From NCBI GenBank assembly GCA_031269405.1, contig JAISZE010000147.1, positions 1 through 13,693 of the forward strand: 13,693 nt of DNA, in the 5' to 3' direction. The notes under the pieces were generated by a model, which made no database searches, was not told the DNA's origin, and saw only the letters and a program-made list of their open reading frames with translations. A program made the position numbers and the translations under genes. The DNA comes from Treponema sp. (GTDB lineage Bacteria > Spirochaetota > Spirochaetia > Treponematales > Breznakiellaceae). Positions 1 to 7,124 of this stretch are shown here, piece by piece (the stretch's first letter is position 1; the number at the start of each line of letters is the position of its first letter).

Positions 1-154
1 GATCCATATTCTTTTCCCGCGCAAGGCTGCGGAAGGTAAAATTGATAAATCGGAGATCCAGGGCGTCAGCCACCAGCCTACTTACCGTGGTGTTTCCGCA
101 GCCGCTTTTTCCCGAAACAGCAATCCGTATGTTTTTCAGGGAATCTTTGTCCAT
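1..154 (-). CDS. cmk: Cytidylate kinase-like protein, N-terminal part (cut by window edge)
   Basis: Fifty-one codons are visible, beginning [20 protein letters not shown], and the frame is still open at base 1. The segment [20 protein letters not shown] (about residues 10-29) is a nucleotide-binding P-loop of the kind found in the cytidylate kinase family, which phosphorylates (d)CMP in the cytoplasm for nucleotide and nucleic-acid synthesis. The usual Walker lysine (GxxGxGK[ST]) is Asn here; related archaeal and spirochaete-type cytidylate kinases also depart from the lysine consensus, so this need not mean loss of function. The ATG at 152-154 follows an AGGAG ribosome-binding site at 161-165 and starts 12 bases after the mscS stop, which makes it the fourth gene of a murC-yicC-mscS-cmk transcript. 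Another small P-loop kinase remains possible because most of the protein is missing. Confidence 0.78.
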   Translation of the reverse strand, partial: MDKDSLKNIRIAVSGKSGCGNTTVSRLVADALDLRFINFTFRSLAREKNMD

Positions 155-160
155 CCGTTT

Positions 161-165
161 CTCCT
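161..165 (-). promoter_or_regulatory. Ribosome-binding site of the cmk-like gene
   Basis: AGGAG on the minus strand lies 6 bases before the ATG at 154 and inside the 12-base gap after the mscS stop. It fixes the start of the truncated cmk-like gene. Confidence 0.7.
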
Positions 166-166
166 G

Positions 167-1204
167 TTACGCCAGGTTTATCCCCTCTTTTTCAAATCTG
201 TGAAGTATCTCAAAATTTACCCTGTTTACTGTGTCAAGATAATCCGCGTCTTTGGCTACATAATAGACGAAATTTATCTGGCAAACAGCGCCGCCTGAAG
301 AGATCATGCCCGCCTGGGGCGCGCCGCCTGTTCCTTCGGCGCTTTTTCCGATGTCTTTCAGAATAGCGACAGCTTCTTCAAGCTTGCCGGTGCCGCAACT
401 ACGGCTGACGCCGAAAGTCTGGATTACCCTGGTATGGGGTTCGGCGCTTACGTTTTCTATAGGGGATGAAGAAAAAATACTGTTCGGGATTATTACCGTC
501 CTGTTTTCCAGGGTTTTGATTCTGGAAGTCCGTAACCCCATTTCGGTGATATAGCCGTCATAGCCGCCTATCTTTATCCGGTCGTTAAAATGAAAAGGCC
601 TGTCCAGGAATACCGTGATGGATCCGAAGAAATTGGCCAGCGTGTCCCGGGAAGCCAAAGCCAGGGCGGCGCCTCCGAGGCCAAGGCCCGCAAGAATGGC
701 GCTGATATTATAGCCTAAGTTTTTCAGAATAAAAACAACAGCCAGAGCCCATACAAGAGCCCTGAAAAGCTTCCGCAGCACCGGCTGGATCTCCGTCTGG
801 CGGAATCCCAGTTTTCCCGTAACGTTATGGGGCGCATAGTACAGCACCAGGACATCGAGAATATTCTGCGCCCCACTGGCAATGATCATGATAAACAGAA
901 CCGAAACGCCGCGGTCTATCCAGAGGCGCAGGGATTCGTTCATGGCAAGGCGCCCAAGGCCCAGGGAAAATCCCTGGACAAGGATGAGCAGCGTCAGTGT
1001 TCTGCCGATAATGGGAATCACCGCATCGTCAATTTTTGATTTAGTTTTGTGCGTCACATGCTTCAGGAACACGGAGACTATCAATGAACAGACTTTTCCT
1101 GCGATAAAGCCGCCGGCTATGAACGCCGCTGCGATAACCCACTGCCGCAGGGTGTTATTCAAAAAAAAGACCTGAGAAAGACTTTGACCGGCGTTATTCC
1201 ACAT
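167..1204 (-). CDS. mscS: MscS-family small-conductance mechanosensitive ion channel
   Basis: The 345-residue protein is predicted to sit in the inner membrane and release solutes on hypo-osmotic shock. Hydrophobic segments fall at about residues 21-47, 62-84, 97-123 and 147-165. They are followed by the Gly/Ala-rich pore helix at about 167-195 (AGLGLGGAALALASRDTLAN) and the beta domain (FLDRPFHFNDRIKIGG at 199-214, then TVIIPNS at 236-242), which is the classic MscS order. The extra N-terminal helices make it a longer MscS-like member than the E. coli protein. The C-terminus stops at EGINLA, just where many relatives continue with a Phe-Pro-rich strand. The ATG overlaps the end of yicC by 11 bases (1194-1204), with GGGAG 10 bases upstream, so translation is probably coupled. 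Confidence 0.93.
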   Translation of the reverse strand: MWNNAGQSLSQVFFLNNTLRQWVIAAAFIAGGFIAGKVCSLIVSVFLKHVTHKTKSKIDDAVIPIIGRTLTLLILVQGFSLGLGRLAMNESLRLWIDRGVSVLFIMIIASGAQNILDVLVLYYAPHNVTGKLGFRQTEIQPVLRKLFRALVWALAVVFILKNLGYNISAILAGLGLGGAALALASRDTLANFFGSITVFLDRPFHFNDRIKIGGYDGYITEMGLRTSRIKTLENRTVIIPNSIFSSSPIENVSAEPHTRVIQTFGVSRSCGTGKLEEAVAILKDIGKSAEGTGGAPQAGMISSGGAVCQINFVYYVAKDADYLDTVNRVNFEILHRFEKEGINLA

Positions 1205-2060
1205 TACGTAGCTGCTCCCGGATATTTTCCAATGCGTTCTTCATATCCACTACCGCACGGCTTACATCCAGAACCGGGGTTTTGGAACCTATAGTATTTA
1301 TTTCCCTGTTAATTTCCTGACATAGAAAATCCAGCTTTTTCCCGGGACTTGGGTTCCGTTCCATTTCAAGGCGGAATTCCTTAAGATGCGATGAAAGCCT
1401 GGAAAGTTCCTCGGATATGGTGTACTTCATAAGAAGTACGGCGGTTTCGGCTAGTATGCGGGTTTCATCAATTTTATCCCCAAAGAGTTCTTCAAACCGG
1501 GCACTGAGATTTTCCCTGATATATTTTTCAAGCTCCGGCGCATGGGACGCCACAATATCCACCGACGATTCGAGAATTGCGATATGGGAACGTATGTCAT
1601 CTTCAGTATGTTTCCCTTCCCTGATCCGTTCGCTTTCGAACTGATCCGCCGCGTCTGCGAGTACAGGGCTGGTATAGTTCCGGTATTTTTCATCATCCCG
1701 GTTTTTTTCCGTCTCAAGCACCCCTTCAAGGCCAAGAATGATGTCCAGGCCGGGTTTTTCAGGTATCCCAAGGCTCCCGGCTAATTCGGATACAGCGTTC
1801 CAGTACGCCCTGGCGGCTTCGGTGTTTACCGTTACCGTAACAGCGGTATTAGTTTCTTTGAACCGCAGAGTTACCTCGATTTTCCCCCTGGAAAACCGGG
1901 ATGCGATATAATTCCGTATTCTTGGTTCCAGGGATGAAAGCCTCGGGGGGAGATTCACCGTAAGATCCAGGAAGCGGCTGTTGTAACCTTTGATCTCCGC
2001 AGATACCGTAACAGCCTCGTCCGATTTTTCGCTGTAAGCGTAGCCGGTCATGCTCTTCAT
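1194..2060 (-). CDS. yicC: YicC family endoribonuclease-like protein
   Basis: This 288-residue protein has the full YicC layout: an N-terminal half starting MKSMTGYAYS with AEIKGYNSRFLDL (21-33) and RGKIEV (59-64), then a C-terminal DUF1732 domain with EELSRLSSHLKEF, GKKLDFLCQEINREINTI and the terminal REQLRNVE. Length is typical. E. coli YicC has been reported to act as an endoribonuclease in small-RNA turnover; that activity is transferred by family, not visible here. The ATG overlaps the murC stop as ATGA (4 bases, 2057-2060) with a purine-rich GGAGGGG just upstream inside murC, so it should be translationally coupled. In many bacteria yicC sits beside gmk; here the nucleotide kinase of the operon is the cmk-like gene two positions downstream. 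Confidence 0.93.
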   Translation of the reverse strand: MKSMTGYAYSEKSDEAVTVSAEIKGYNSRFLDLTVNLPPRLSSLEPRIRNYIASRFSRGKIEVTLRFKETNTAVTVTVNTEAARAYWNAVSELAGSLGIPEKPGLDIILGLEGVLETEKNRDDEKYRNYTSPVLADAADQFESERIREGKHTEDDIRSHIAILESSVDIVASHAPELEKYIRENLSARFEELFGDKIDETRILAETAVLLMKYTISEELSRLSSHLKEFRLEMERNPSPGKKLDFLCQEINREINTIGSKTPVLDVSRAVVDMKNALENIREQLRNVE

Positions 2061-3517
2061 TGCCCTGCCCCCTCCCTGGCCTTGTAAAGCGAGAGGAGTC
2101 TGCGTCCGAGTTTCCAGTTATCCCCGGCTCCCATGGTAACAAATACATCGCCGGGAGCGAGGAGCTTTTCGGCAACACCGCACGCGCCTTCCGGTTCTTC
2201 GGTATAGAAGACCCTGTCCCCCATGAGGGCTTTTGTTTTTTCGTACAAAGTCTTTCCTGTCACGCCTCCATGGTATACTTCCCGCGCAGAAGCGTAAATC
2301 TTATGGAGCAGCACATAATCCGCGGCTTTAAAGGAAGAAGCGAATTCATCCAGCAGCGAAGCGGTACGGGAGTAAGTATGGGACATGAAACTTACTACCA
2401 GCCTTCTGGAGGAATAAAATTCCCGCAGCCCTTCGAGGGTGGTTCTGATCGCTGTCGGATGATGCCCGTAATCGTCGATAAATAAAATCCCCTTTGCCTC
2501 TCCAACTATCTCGGACCGCCTCCGGGAACCCCTGAATTCCTCAAGGGCTTTCCGGGCTTTCTCCTGTCTTTCGCTGTTCCAGCAGCGGCTTCCGTATTCT
2601 TTCCGCAAAAGCGAAGAAACCAGGGCCAGCGCGGCTGTTGCGTTCAGCGCCGTATGCCGTCCCGGAACAGGGAGCCTTAGTTCCCCGGGGAAACCCCGCA
2701 CAGACACTGCCAGGCGTTCATCCTTTACCGAACAGGATTCTATGCCCCAATCCCCGGGGGCGGAAAAACCGTAAGGCGTAAGCTGTATATCCTGCCGCCC
2801 GCTTTTCAGGATAGACGCGGTTTCCGACGCCCCGGGATCATCGGCGCAATAAATAAGCTCCCCTGAACGGGGCAGGAGGCGGCAGTATTCCAGGAAAGCG
2901 TCCCGTATAGAAGGGTAATCGGGATAGTAATCCTGGTGATCGCATTCGACGCTGGTCAGCACGATGCGCCTGGGACGGAAGGAAAGGAAATGCCGGCGGT
3001 ATTCGCATGTTTCGGCGACAAAATAGGTATCCCCCAGGTTAAGGGTCGACCTGCCGCCGAAGCCGCCGACAGCGCTGCCTGCCAGAACCTGGGCAGGAAG
3101 GCCAAGACCCAGGATAAGAGTCCCTGCGAAGGCGGTAGTAGTAGTTTTGCCGTGAACCCCGGCGATACCTGTAGAATCGAAGAGGCCGGAATAGGCGCCT
3201 AAGGCATCGGTGTATTTACAGACAGGAAGGTTCCGCCTTTGGGCCTCTGCCATCTCGGGGTTGGTATCAAACGTATAGGCTGCCGAATAAATAACGAGAT
3301 CCGTTGTGCTGTCAATATGGGAGGCATCAAAGGATTCGTAAAAAGGGATCCCCAGTTCTTTCAAAATAGTATTGGTATAGAACGTTTCCCCTGTGTCGGA
3401 ACCTGAAACCGGGACCCCCCGGTTATGCAGAAGTTCCGCTAAGGCGCACATCCCTGTGCCTTTTATCCCGATAAAATATACCTTCTTTCCTGCGGAGAAC
3501 CCTTTCTCAATATCCAT
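2057..3517 (-). CDS. murC: UDP-N-acetylmuramate--L-alanine ligase
   Basis: MurC adds L-alanine to UDP-MurNAc using ATP, the first amino-acid step of peptidoglycan precursor synthesis in the cytoplasm. Counting from the ATG at 3517 the protein has 486 residues. Visible motifs are the N-terminal Rossmann loop FIGIKGTGMCALAELL (15-30), the ATP-binding loop GIAGVHGKTTTT (117-128), ECDHQDYYPDYPS (191-203), ALNATAAL (290-297), and DDYGHHPTAI (348-357), which is specific to the MurC/Mpl branch. Two places deviate from common MurC: GIKGTGM instead of GIGGIGM, and MSHTYSRT instead of QPHRYSRT. Mpl is the main alternative, but the overall fit favours MurC. The frame stays open upstream to a TTG at 3553, which would add 12 residues, but that TTG directly abuts AAAGGAG (3554-3560) with no spacing. 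I prefer the ATG, which lies where RNA from the promoter at 3525-3553 would begin. First gene of a four-gene minus-strand transcript. Confidence 0.92.
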   Translation of the reverse strand: MDIEKGFSAGKKVYFIGIKGTGMCALAELLHNRGVPVSGSDTGETFYTNTILKELGIPFYESFDASHIDSTTDLVIYSAAYTFDTNPEMAEAQRRNLPVCKYTDALGAYSGLFDSTGIAGVHGKTTTTAFAGTLILGLGLPAQVLAGSAVGGFGGRSTLNLGDTYFVAETCEYRRHFLSFRPRRIVLTSVECDHQDYYPDYPSIRDAFLEYCRLLPRSGELIYCADDPGASETASILKSGRQDIQLTPYGFSAPGDWGIESCSVKDERLAVSVRGFPGELRLPVPGRHTALNATAALALVSSLLRKEYGSRCWNSERQEKARKALEEFRGSRRRSEIVGEAKGILFIDDYGHHPTAIRTTLEGLREFYSSRRLVVSFMSHTYSRTASLLDEFASSFKAADYVLLHKIYASAREVYHGGVTGKTLYEKTKALMGDRVFYTEEPEGACGVAEKLLAPGDVFVTMGAGDNWKLGRRLLSLYKAREGAGQ

Positions 3518-3532
3518 GTTTAATGGTATACA
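3504..3532 (+). promoter_or_regulatory. Candidate sigma-70 promoter for folC
   Basis: On the plus strand, TTCTCA (3504-3509, 4/6 match) and TATACA (3527-3532, 4/6 match) are separated by 17 bases. Eight bases later comes the ATG at 3541. The -10 box overlaps the murC -10 box through the palindrome GTATAC (3526-3531), so the two promoters would compete or be co-controlled. The -35 box lies inside the start of murC. Confidence 0.42.
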
Positions 3533-3553
3533 GAAAAGTAATGGAATCTTCAA
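3525..3553 (-). promoter_or_regulatory. Candidate sigma-70 promoter for murC-yicC-mscS-cmk
   Basis: On the minus strand, TTGAAG (3553-3548) is separated by exactly 17 bases from TATACC (3530-3525), each a 4/6 match to consensus. Seven bases separate the -10 box from the ATG at 3517, so the first transcribed base would be at or next to the start codon and the mRNA essentially leaderless. This fits the lack of any Shine-Dalgarno just before that ATG. The -35 box lies inside the start of folC. Confidence 0.5.
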
Positions 3554-4917
3554 CTCCTTTCGGCAATTCCGCTTCGGTCTTTGAGTGGATCTCCTCTTTT
3601 ATCAACTTTGAGCGGGATCTCAGTTCAAAATCCTTCCGCCTTAACCGGATGATGAGGCTCGCGGAACTGGCGGATCATCCCGAATTATGCGCCCCTGCTG
3701 TCCATGTGGCAGGTTCCAAAGGGAAGGGGTCCGTAACCGGAATGGCCGCCGCTATACTGGAAGCCGGGGGGATCAGAACCTCCCGCTACGCCTCTCCCCA
3801 TGTCAGCGATTTCCGGGAACGGATTTCCCTGGGGAACCGTTTTTTCGATGAAAGCCTTTACGCCCATGGAGGAAATGCCCTCAGGGCTGTTACGGAAACG
3901 ATGATAAAAGAAGGAAATGAACCGACGTATTTTGAACTTATGACCATGTGGTTCTTCCTGGTTTCCCGCATTTCAGGTTCCGGGGCTATGGCGGTAGAAA
4001 CCGGCTTGGGCGGAAGGCTGGACGCAACCAATATCCTGGACCCTGTTGTTTCGGCTATAACGGTTATCGAGCTTGAACACACCGAAACCCTCGGCGATAC
4101 CCTGGAAGCCATAGCGGGAGAAAAAGCGGGGATCATAAAAAAAGGGAAACCCCTGGTCCTGGCGGAACAGAACAGCAAGGCGCTTGAAGTCTTTAAACAG
4201 AAGGCCCGGGAACAAAAAAGCCCGTTTCTCTATTTCCCTGAATGGGGAACCATTTCACACCTGAGAATAAGCAGCCAGGGCACTACCTTTAATCTGAAAC
4301 TGAAAAATCCCGGAAAGACACAATCCATGAGGAGGGGGGACCCTGTTATCCTTGAAGATCTTCACATTCCTATTCCCGGGGAGATCCAAGCCGCAAACGC
4401 CGGCCTTGCGGTACTGGCGGTAAAGACCGCTTTTCCCGGTATCCCTGACGGGGCTGTACGCAAAGGGCTTGAGGGTTTTACCATACCCGCCCGTTTTGAA
4501 GGGCTCCGGTCAAGCCCCGCTTTTATCATCGACGGCGCCCACACGGCCCGGAGCATAGCAGAATGTATCAAAACCTTTACCTGTCTTTACGGCGAAAAGG
4601 GGCTCCTTCTTTTCGGCTGTGCATCGGGTAAGGATGTTCATTCCATGGCTGAAACCTTGGTCCCCCATTTTTCCCGGATTATCATCACCACGCCGGGTAC
4701 TTTTAAAAAAAGCAACCCCATGGAGGTGTACAGCGTTTTTGCCGGAGAAGGGAAAAAGGCGGGTAATTCCCCGGACATCGCCTTCTGTCCCGGTACGGCC
4801 CAGGCAATAGATCTTGCCCTGAAAATATCCGCGGAAAACGGGATTCCCGCCCTTGGGGCCGGTTCGTTTTACCTTGCAGCGGAAATACGCCTGAGGATTT
4901 CCGGCAAAGACGCATGA
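3541..4917 (+). CDS. folC: Folylpolyglutamate synthase / dihydrofolate synthase
   Basis: FolC ligates glutamate to folates (and, in bifunctional members, to dihydropteroate) using ATP. The 458-residue protein shows the Mur-ligase-like folate ligase motifs in order: ATP loop HVAGSKGKGSV (55-65, usually TNGKGS), YASPHVSDFRERI (83-95), VETGLGGRLDATNI, HTETLGDTLEAIAGEKAGIIK, a Q-x-x-NA motif, PARFE and DGAHT (usually DGAHN). The ATG at 3541 is chosen because it follows the candidate promoter; an in-frame ATG at 3523 would add six residues but lies upstream of the expected RNA start. Neither start has a good Shine-Dalgarno. It is the only plus-strand gene between two minus-strand operons, and its last 49 bases overlap the end of the rluA-like gene on the other strand. 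Whether the enzyme is mono- or bifunctional cannot be told from sequence. Confidence 0.92.
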   Translation: MESSTPFGNSASVFEWISSFINFERDLSSKSFRLNRMMRLAELADHPELCAPAVHVAGSKGKGSVTGMAAAILEAGGIRTSRYASPHVSDFRERISLGNRFFDESLYAHGGNALRAVTETMIKEGNEPTYFELMTMWFFLVSRISGSGAMAVETGLGGRLDATNILDPVVSAITVIELEHTETLGDTLEAIAGEKAGIIKKGKPLVLAEQNSKALEVFKQKAREQKSPFLYFPEWGTISHLRISSQGTTFNLKLKNPGKTQSMRRGDPVILEDLHIPIPGEIQAANAGLAVLAVKTAFPGIPDGAVRKGLEGFTIPARFEGLRSSPAFIIDGAHTARSIAECIKTFTCLYGEKGLLLFGCASGKDVHSMAETLVPHFSRIIITTPGTFKKSNPMEVYSVFAGEGKKAGNSPDIAFCPGTAQAIDLALKISAENGIPALGAGSFYLAAEIRLRISGKDA

Positions 4918-5675
4918 TCCTGAACGGCGTATTCCAGCTCCCTGCCGCTTTCAGGGTCCTGGAAAGCGATTCCCCGGGCCATAAGGGCAAGGAAACCGCC
5001 TGGTTCCCCGGTACCGGCGTAAACCGGATCGTTCAGGACAGGGAAACCGATCCATGCCAGGTGGCAGCGGATCTGGTGGCGGAAACCGCGGCGTATCCTG
5101 ATGCGGCAGCGGAAAATTTCTTCCCCAAAGGGAAGATCCTGTTCCTTTAGAACTTCCGCTATTTCGGTGCAGTAAGGATTGCCTTTATCCGCGGCGGTTT
5201 CTTTCACACCCTTCTGTTCAGGATTAAGAGGCCGTACTTCCTTCCGCCCCGGCCCGTAGGGCCTGAAAAAACTTTCGACAAACGCCGCTCCTTCCGGGGG
5301 AAAGCCAAAGGGCCGCTGCGGAAACCCTGAAAGAACCCGAGAGGCCCGGCATACAAGGGCGCAGTATTCCTTGACAATACCGCCGTCCTGCTGCTGCTTC
5401 CAAAGGCTTTCATAGGTTTCCTGATTCCGGGCGATAAGCACAACGCCGCAGGTTTCATAATCCAGCCTGTGAAGCAGCCCTCCTTCGCCTGCCTTCACAC
5501 CCCTGATGTCCAGGATTTCAGGAAAAAATGAAGCGCACCACCCGGTAAGGCTGCCGCCGCTGCCTCTGAGAGGAACGCTGTGCATCTTAGGCGGTTTATA
5601 GGCCAAAAGATAGCCGGGGGTTTCCTTCAGGATTCGCGGCCCTTTGAAACAAAAAGTACAATTCAAGGCTTCCAT
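4869..5675 (-). CDS. RluA-family pseudouridine synthase without S4 domain
   Basis: This 268-residue protein belongs to the RluA/RsuA-type pseudouridine synthases, which isomerise uridine in rRNA or tRNA. The catalytic loop HRLDYETCG (69-77) holds the expected Asp72; Cys replaces the usual Ser of HRLDxxTSG. KEYCALV and the C-terminal FRHQIRCHL...GFPVLNDPVY block are also typical. There is no N-terminal S4 RNA-binding domain, unlike the neighbour upstream. An insertion after KEYCALV (about 112-175) is rich in Pro, Gly and Lys and makes the middle longer than in standard RluA. The ATG at 5675 overlaps the end of the upstream rluD-like gene by 13 bases and has no clear ribosome-binding site, so it depends on translational coupling. 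Its target position cannot be assigned. Last gene of the eight-gene operon; its 3' end overlaps folC. Confidence 0.88.
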   Translation of the reverse strand: MEALNCTFCFKGPRILKETPGYLLAYKPPKMHSVPLRGSGGSLTGWCASFFPEILDIRGVKAGEGGLLHRLDYETCGVVLIARNQETYESLWKQQQDGGIVKEYCALVCRASRVLSGFPQRPFGFPPEGAAFVESFFRPYGPGRKEVRPLNPEQKGVKETAADKGNPYCTEIAEVLKEQDLPFGEEIFRCRIRIRRGFRHQIRCHLAWIGFPVLNDPVYAGTGEPGGFLALMARGIAFQDPESGRELEYAVQDHASLPEILRRISAAR

Positions 5676-6607
5676 TGTTTACAGGATAACAAAATTTTAT
5701 GGAAACGCCAGGGAAGGGGGGTCCTGAACGTCTCCTGTTCCTGATGTCCCGGCAGAACGACCGAAAGCCTTTTGGCGTGGAGCATCAGCGTCGCCCGGGG
5801 GAAAAGGGGATCCGCTGAACCGTAGAGGGGATCCCCCAGTATAGGATGCCCCAGGGCTTTAAGGTGCACCCGGAGCTGGTGGGTGCGCCCTGTTTTGGGC
5901 CTGAGCAAAAGAAGCGAATACCTGCCCCAGGAGGACACGGTTTTGTAGAGCGTAAGGCTCTTCTTCCCTTTCTCCCCTGAAACGGCGAACAGTTTGCGGT
6001 TCCGGGGGTTTCTGGCAATCCTGGTTTCTATGCGCCCCTGTTGTTCTTTCGGCGTTCCCTGCACCAGGGCGGCGTAGGTTTTTACGGCCTTTCTTTTTCT
6101 GAACTGCCTTGCAAGGAATTCCAGGGCCCCGTCATCCCAGGCGGCGATGATAAGGCCTGAAGTATCCTTGTCCAGCCGGTGTACAATTCCGGGCCGCAGG
6201 CTGTTCTCAGGCCCAGGGCTGCGGAAGCCGGAAGAACCGTCCGTTTTGGCAAGGCCCCTGTAAAGCAGCGCGTTAGCCAGGGTCCCGCAATAATTCCCGG
6301 CTCCGGGATGAACCACCATGCCCTGGGCTTTGTTCACCACCACAGCGCGGCTGTCCTCGTAGATCACGTCCAGCGGGATGTCCTCTGGTATAAGGTCGGG
6401 AATTACCGTGCCGGCCCATTGAAGCTCTAAGCTGTCTCCTGACCTGAGGATACGGGAAATTTTAACCTCTTTTCCGTTGACCCTCGCCAGGAGCTTCCGG
6501 GCCCTGATCTGGGAACGCGTGAGAAGCTTGAGATTTTCCGCAATATAGCGGTCCAGCCTGAGTTGTTGGGGTATCCCTTCTTCTACTATGCAGGAATGCG
6601 AAATCAT
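5663..6607 (-). CDS. rluD: RluD-type 23S rRNA pseudouridine synthase with S4 domain
   Basis: The 314-residue protein starts with an S4 RNA-binding domain (about 16-63; RLDRYIAEN, RSQIRARKLL, VNGKEVK) and continues with the catalytic domain: NKAQGMVVHPG (92-102), HRLDKDTSG with catalytic Asp146, KTYAALVQG, and RTHQLRVHLKALGHPILGDPLYG. This order and length match RluD, which modifies helix 69 of 23S rRNA in E. coli; RluC-like or other specificity is possible, so the symbol is a family-level assignment. The ATG shares one base with the stop of the gene before it (TAATG at 6605-6609), a classic coupling arrangement. Next to it downstream is a second, diverged RluA-family member. Confidence 0.9.
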   Translation of the reverse strand: MISHSCIVEEGIPQQLRLDRYIAENLKLLTRSQIRARKLLARVNGKEVKISRILRSGDSLELQWAGTVIPDLIPEDIPLDVIYEDSRAVVVNKAQGMVVHPGAGNYCGTLANALLYRGLAKTDGSSGFRSPGPENSLRPGIVHRLDKDTSGLIIAAWDDGALEFLARQFRKRKAVKTYAALVQGTPKEQQGRIETRIARNPRNRKLFAVSGEKGKKSLTLYKTVSSWGRYSLLLLRPKTGRTHQLRVHLKALGHPILGDPLYGSADPLFPRATLMLHAKRLSVVLPGHQEQETFRTPLPWRFHKILLSCKQWKP

Positions 6608-7116
6608 TAGGGGCCCTGTTCCACAGCCTGCCCGTCCCCGGACCCTTCGTCCCTCTCACCGTCCAGAGGCCGCCTGATGATAATAGGTGTTCCCACAGGG
6701 AGGCTGCGGATTTCCTGTTCCCGTTTATTGCGCTTGTAACGGAGAATCAGATGGTCCGTCACAGCGATAAGCACCGCGCCGCCTGCGGCTACTCCCAAAG
6801 TAACGAGCTGCTCACGCTGGGTCAGCCCCACCGACCCAGCCGCCTTGACCGGCCAGGGGGCGTAGCGCCTGTCCCAGCCGTGTGCGGCTGAACGGTACAT
6901 ATCATAGGCGAAATTGGTAAAAAAGAAGGCAAAAGGGAAAGAACCGAAGGCCACAATTTCACCCCTCCGCAGATCTTTTGCCCACTGGGGAAATCCGGTC
7001 ATGTCGAAGGCTGAAGACGCCCCTGGGGTTGTTGTTGAGGAACTCTGGGCCCAGGCGGCCCGTAAAGCGCAGAATGTAAGGAGGATGACAGCAAGGAAAA
7101 GCGCTTTTATCTTCAT
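6607..7116 (-). CDS. Exported or membrane-anchored hypothetical protein, probably spirochaete-specific
   Basis: I do not recognise a named family. The 169 residues begin with a signal peptide or N-terminal anchor (MKIKALFLAVILLTFCALRA, possible cleavage after AWA at residue 23). After a Ser/Thr-rich linker comes a compact aromatic segment, about 37-90, with PQWAKDLRRGEIVAFGSFPF, FTNFAYDMYR and GWDRRYAPWPVK. A single transmembrane helix follows at about 104-126, then a basic stretch (RYKRNKREQE) and a hydrophilic, acidic tail. The positive side next to the helix suggests that the tail faces the cytoplasm and the aromatic part the periplasm. The ATG follows AAAGAGG by three bases, eight bases after the yggS stop, and the stop overlaps the rluD start. 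I recall similar proteins in Treponema, but that cannot be checked here. Confidence 0.8.
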   Translation of the reverse strand: MKIKALFLAVILLTFCALRAAWAQSSSTTTPGASSAFDMTGFPQWAKDLRRGEIVAFGSFPFAFFFTNFAYDMYRSAAHGWDRRYAPWPVKAAGSVGLTQREQLVTLGVAAGGAVLIAVTDHLILRYKRNKREQEIRSLPVGTPIIIRRPLDGERDEGSGDGQAVEQGP

Positions 7117-7124
7117 CAGCCTCT

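Noticed and set aside
2060..2485. Plus-strand open frame opposite murC
   Set aside because: It lies wholly within murC, whose reading frame shows clear family motifs; no start signal or recognisable protein.
3518..3553. TTG at 3553 as the start of murC
   Set aside because: The AAAGGAG abuts the TTG with zero spacing and the TTG is part of a plausible -35 box; the ATG at 3517 gives a normal MurC N-terminus. Not fully excluded.
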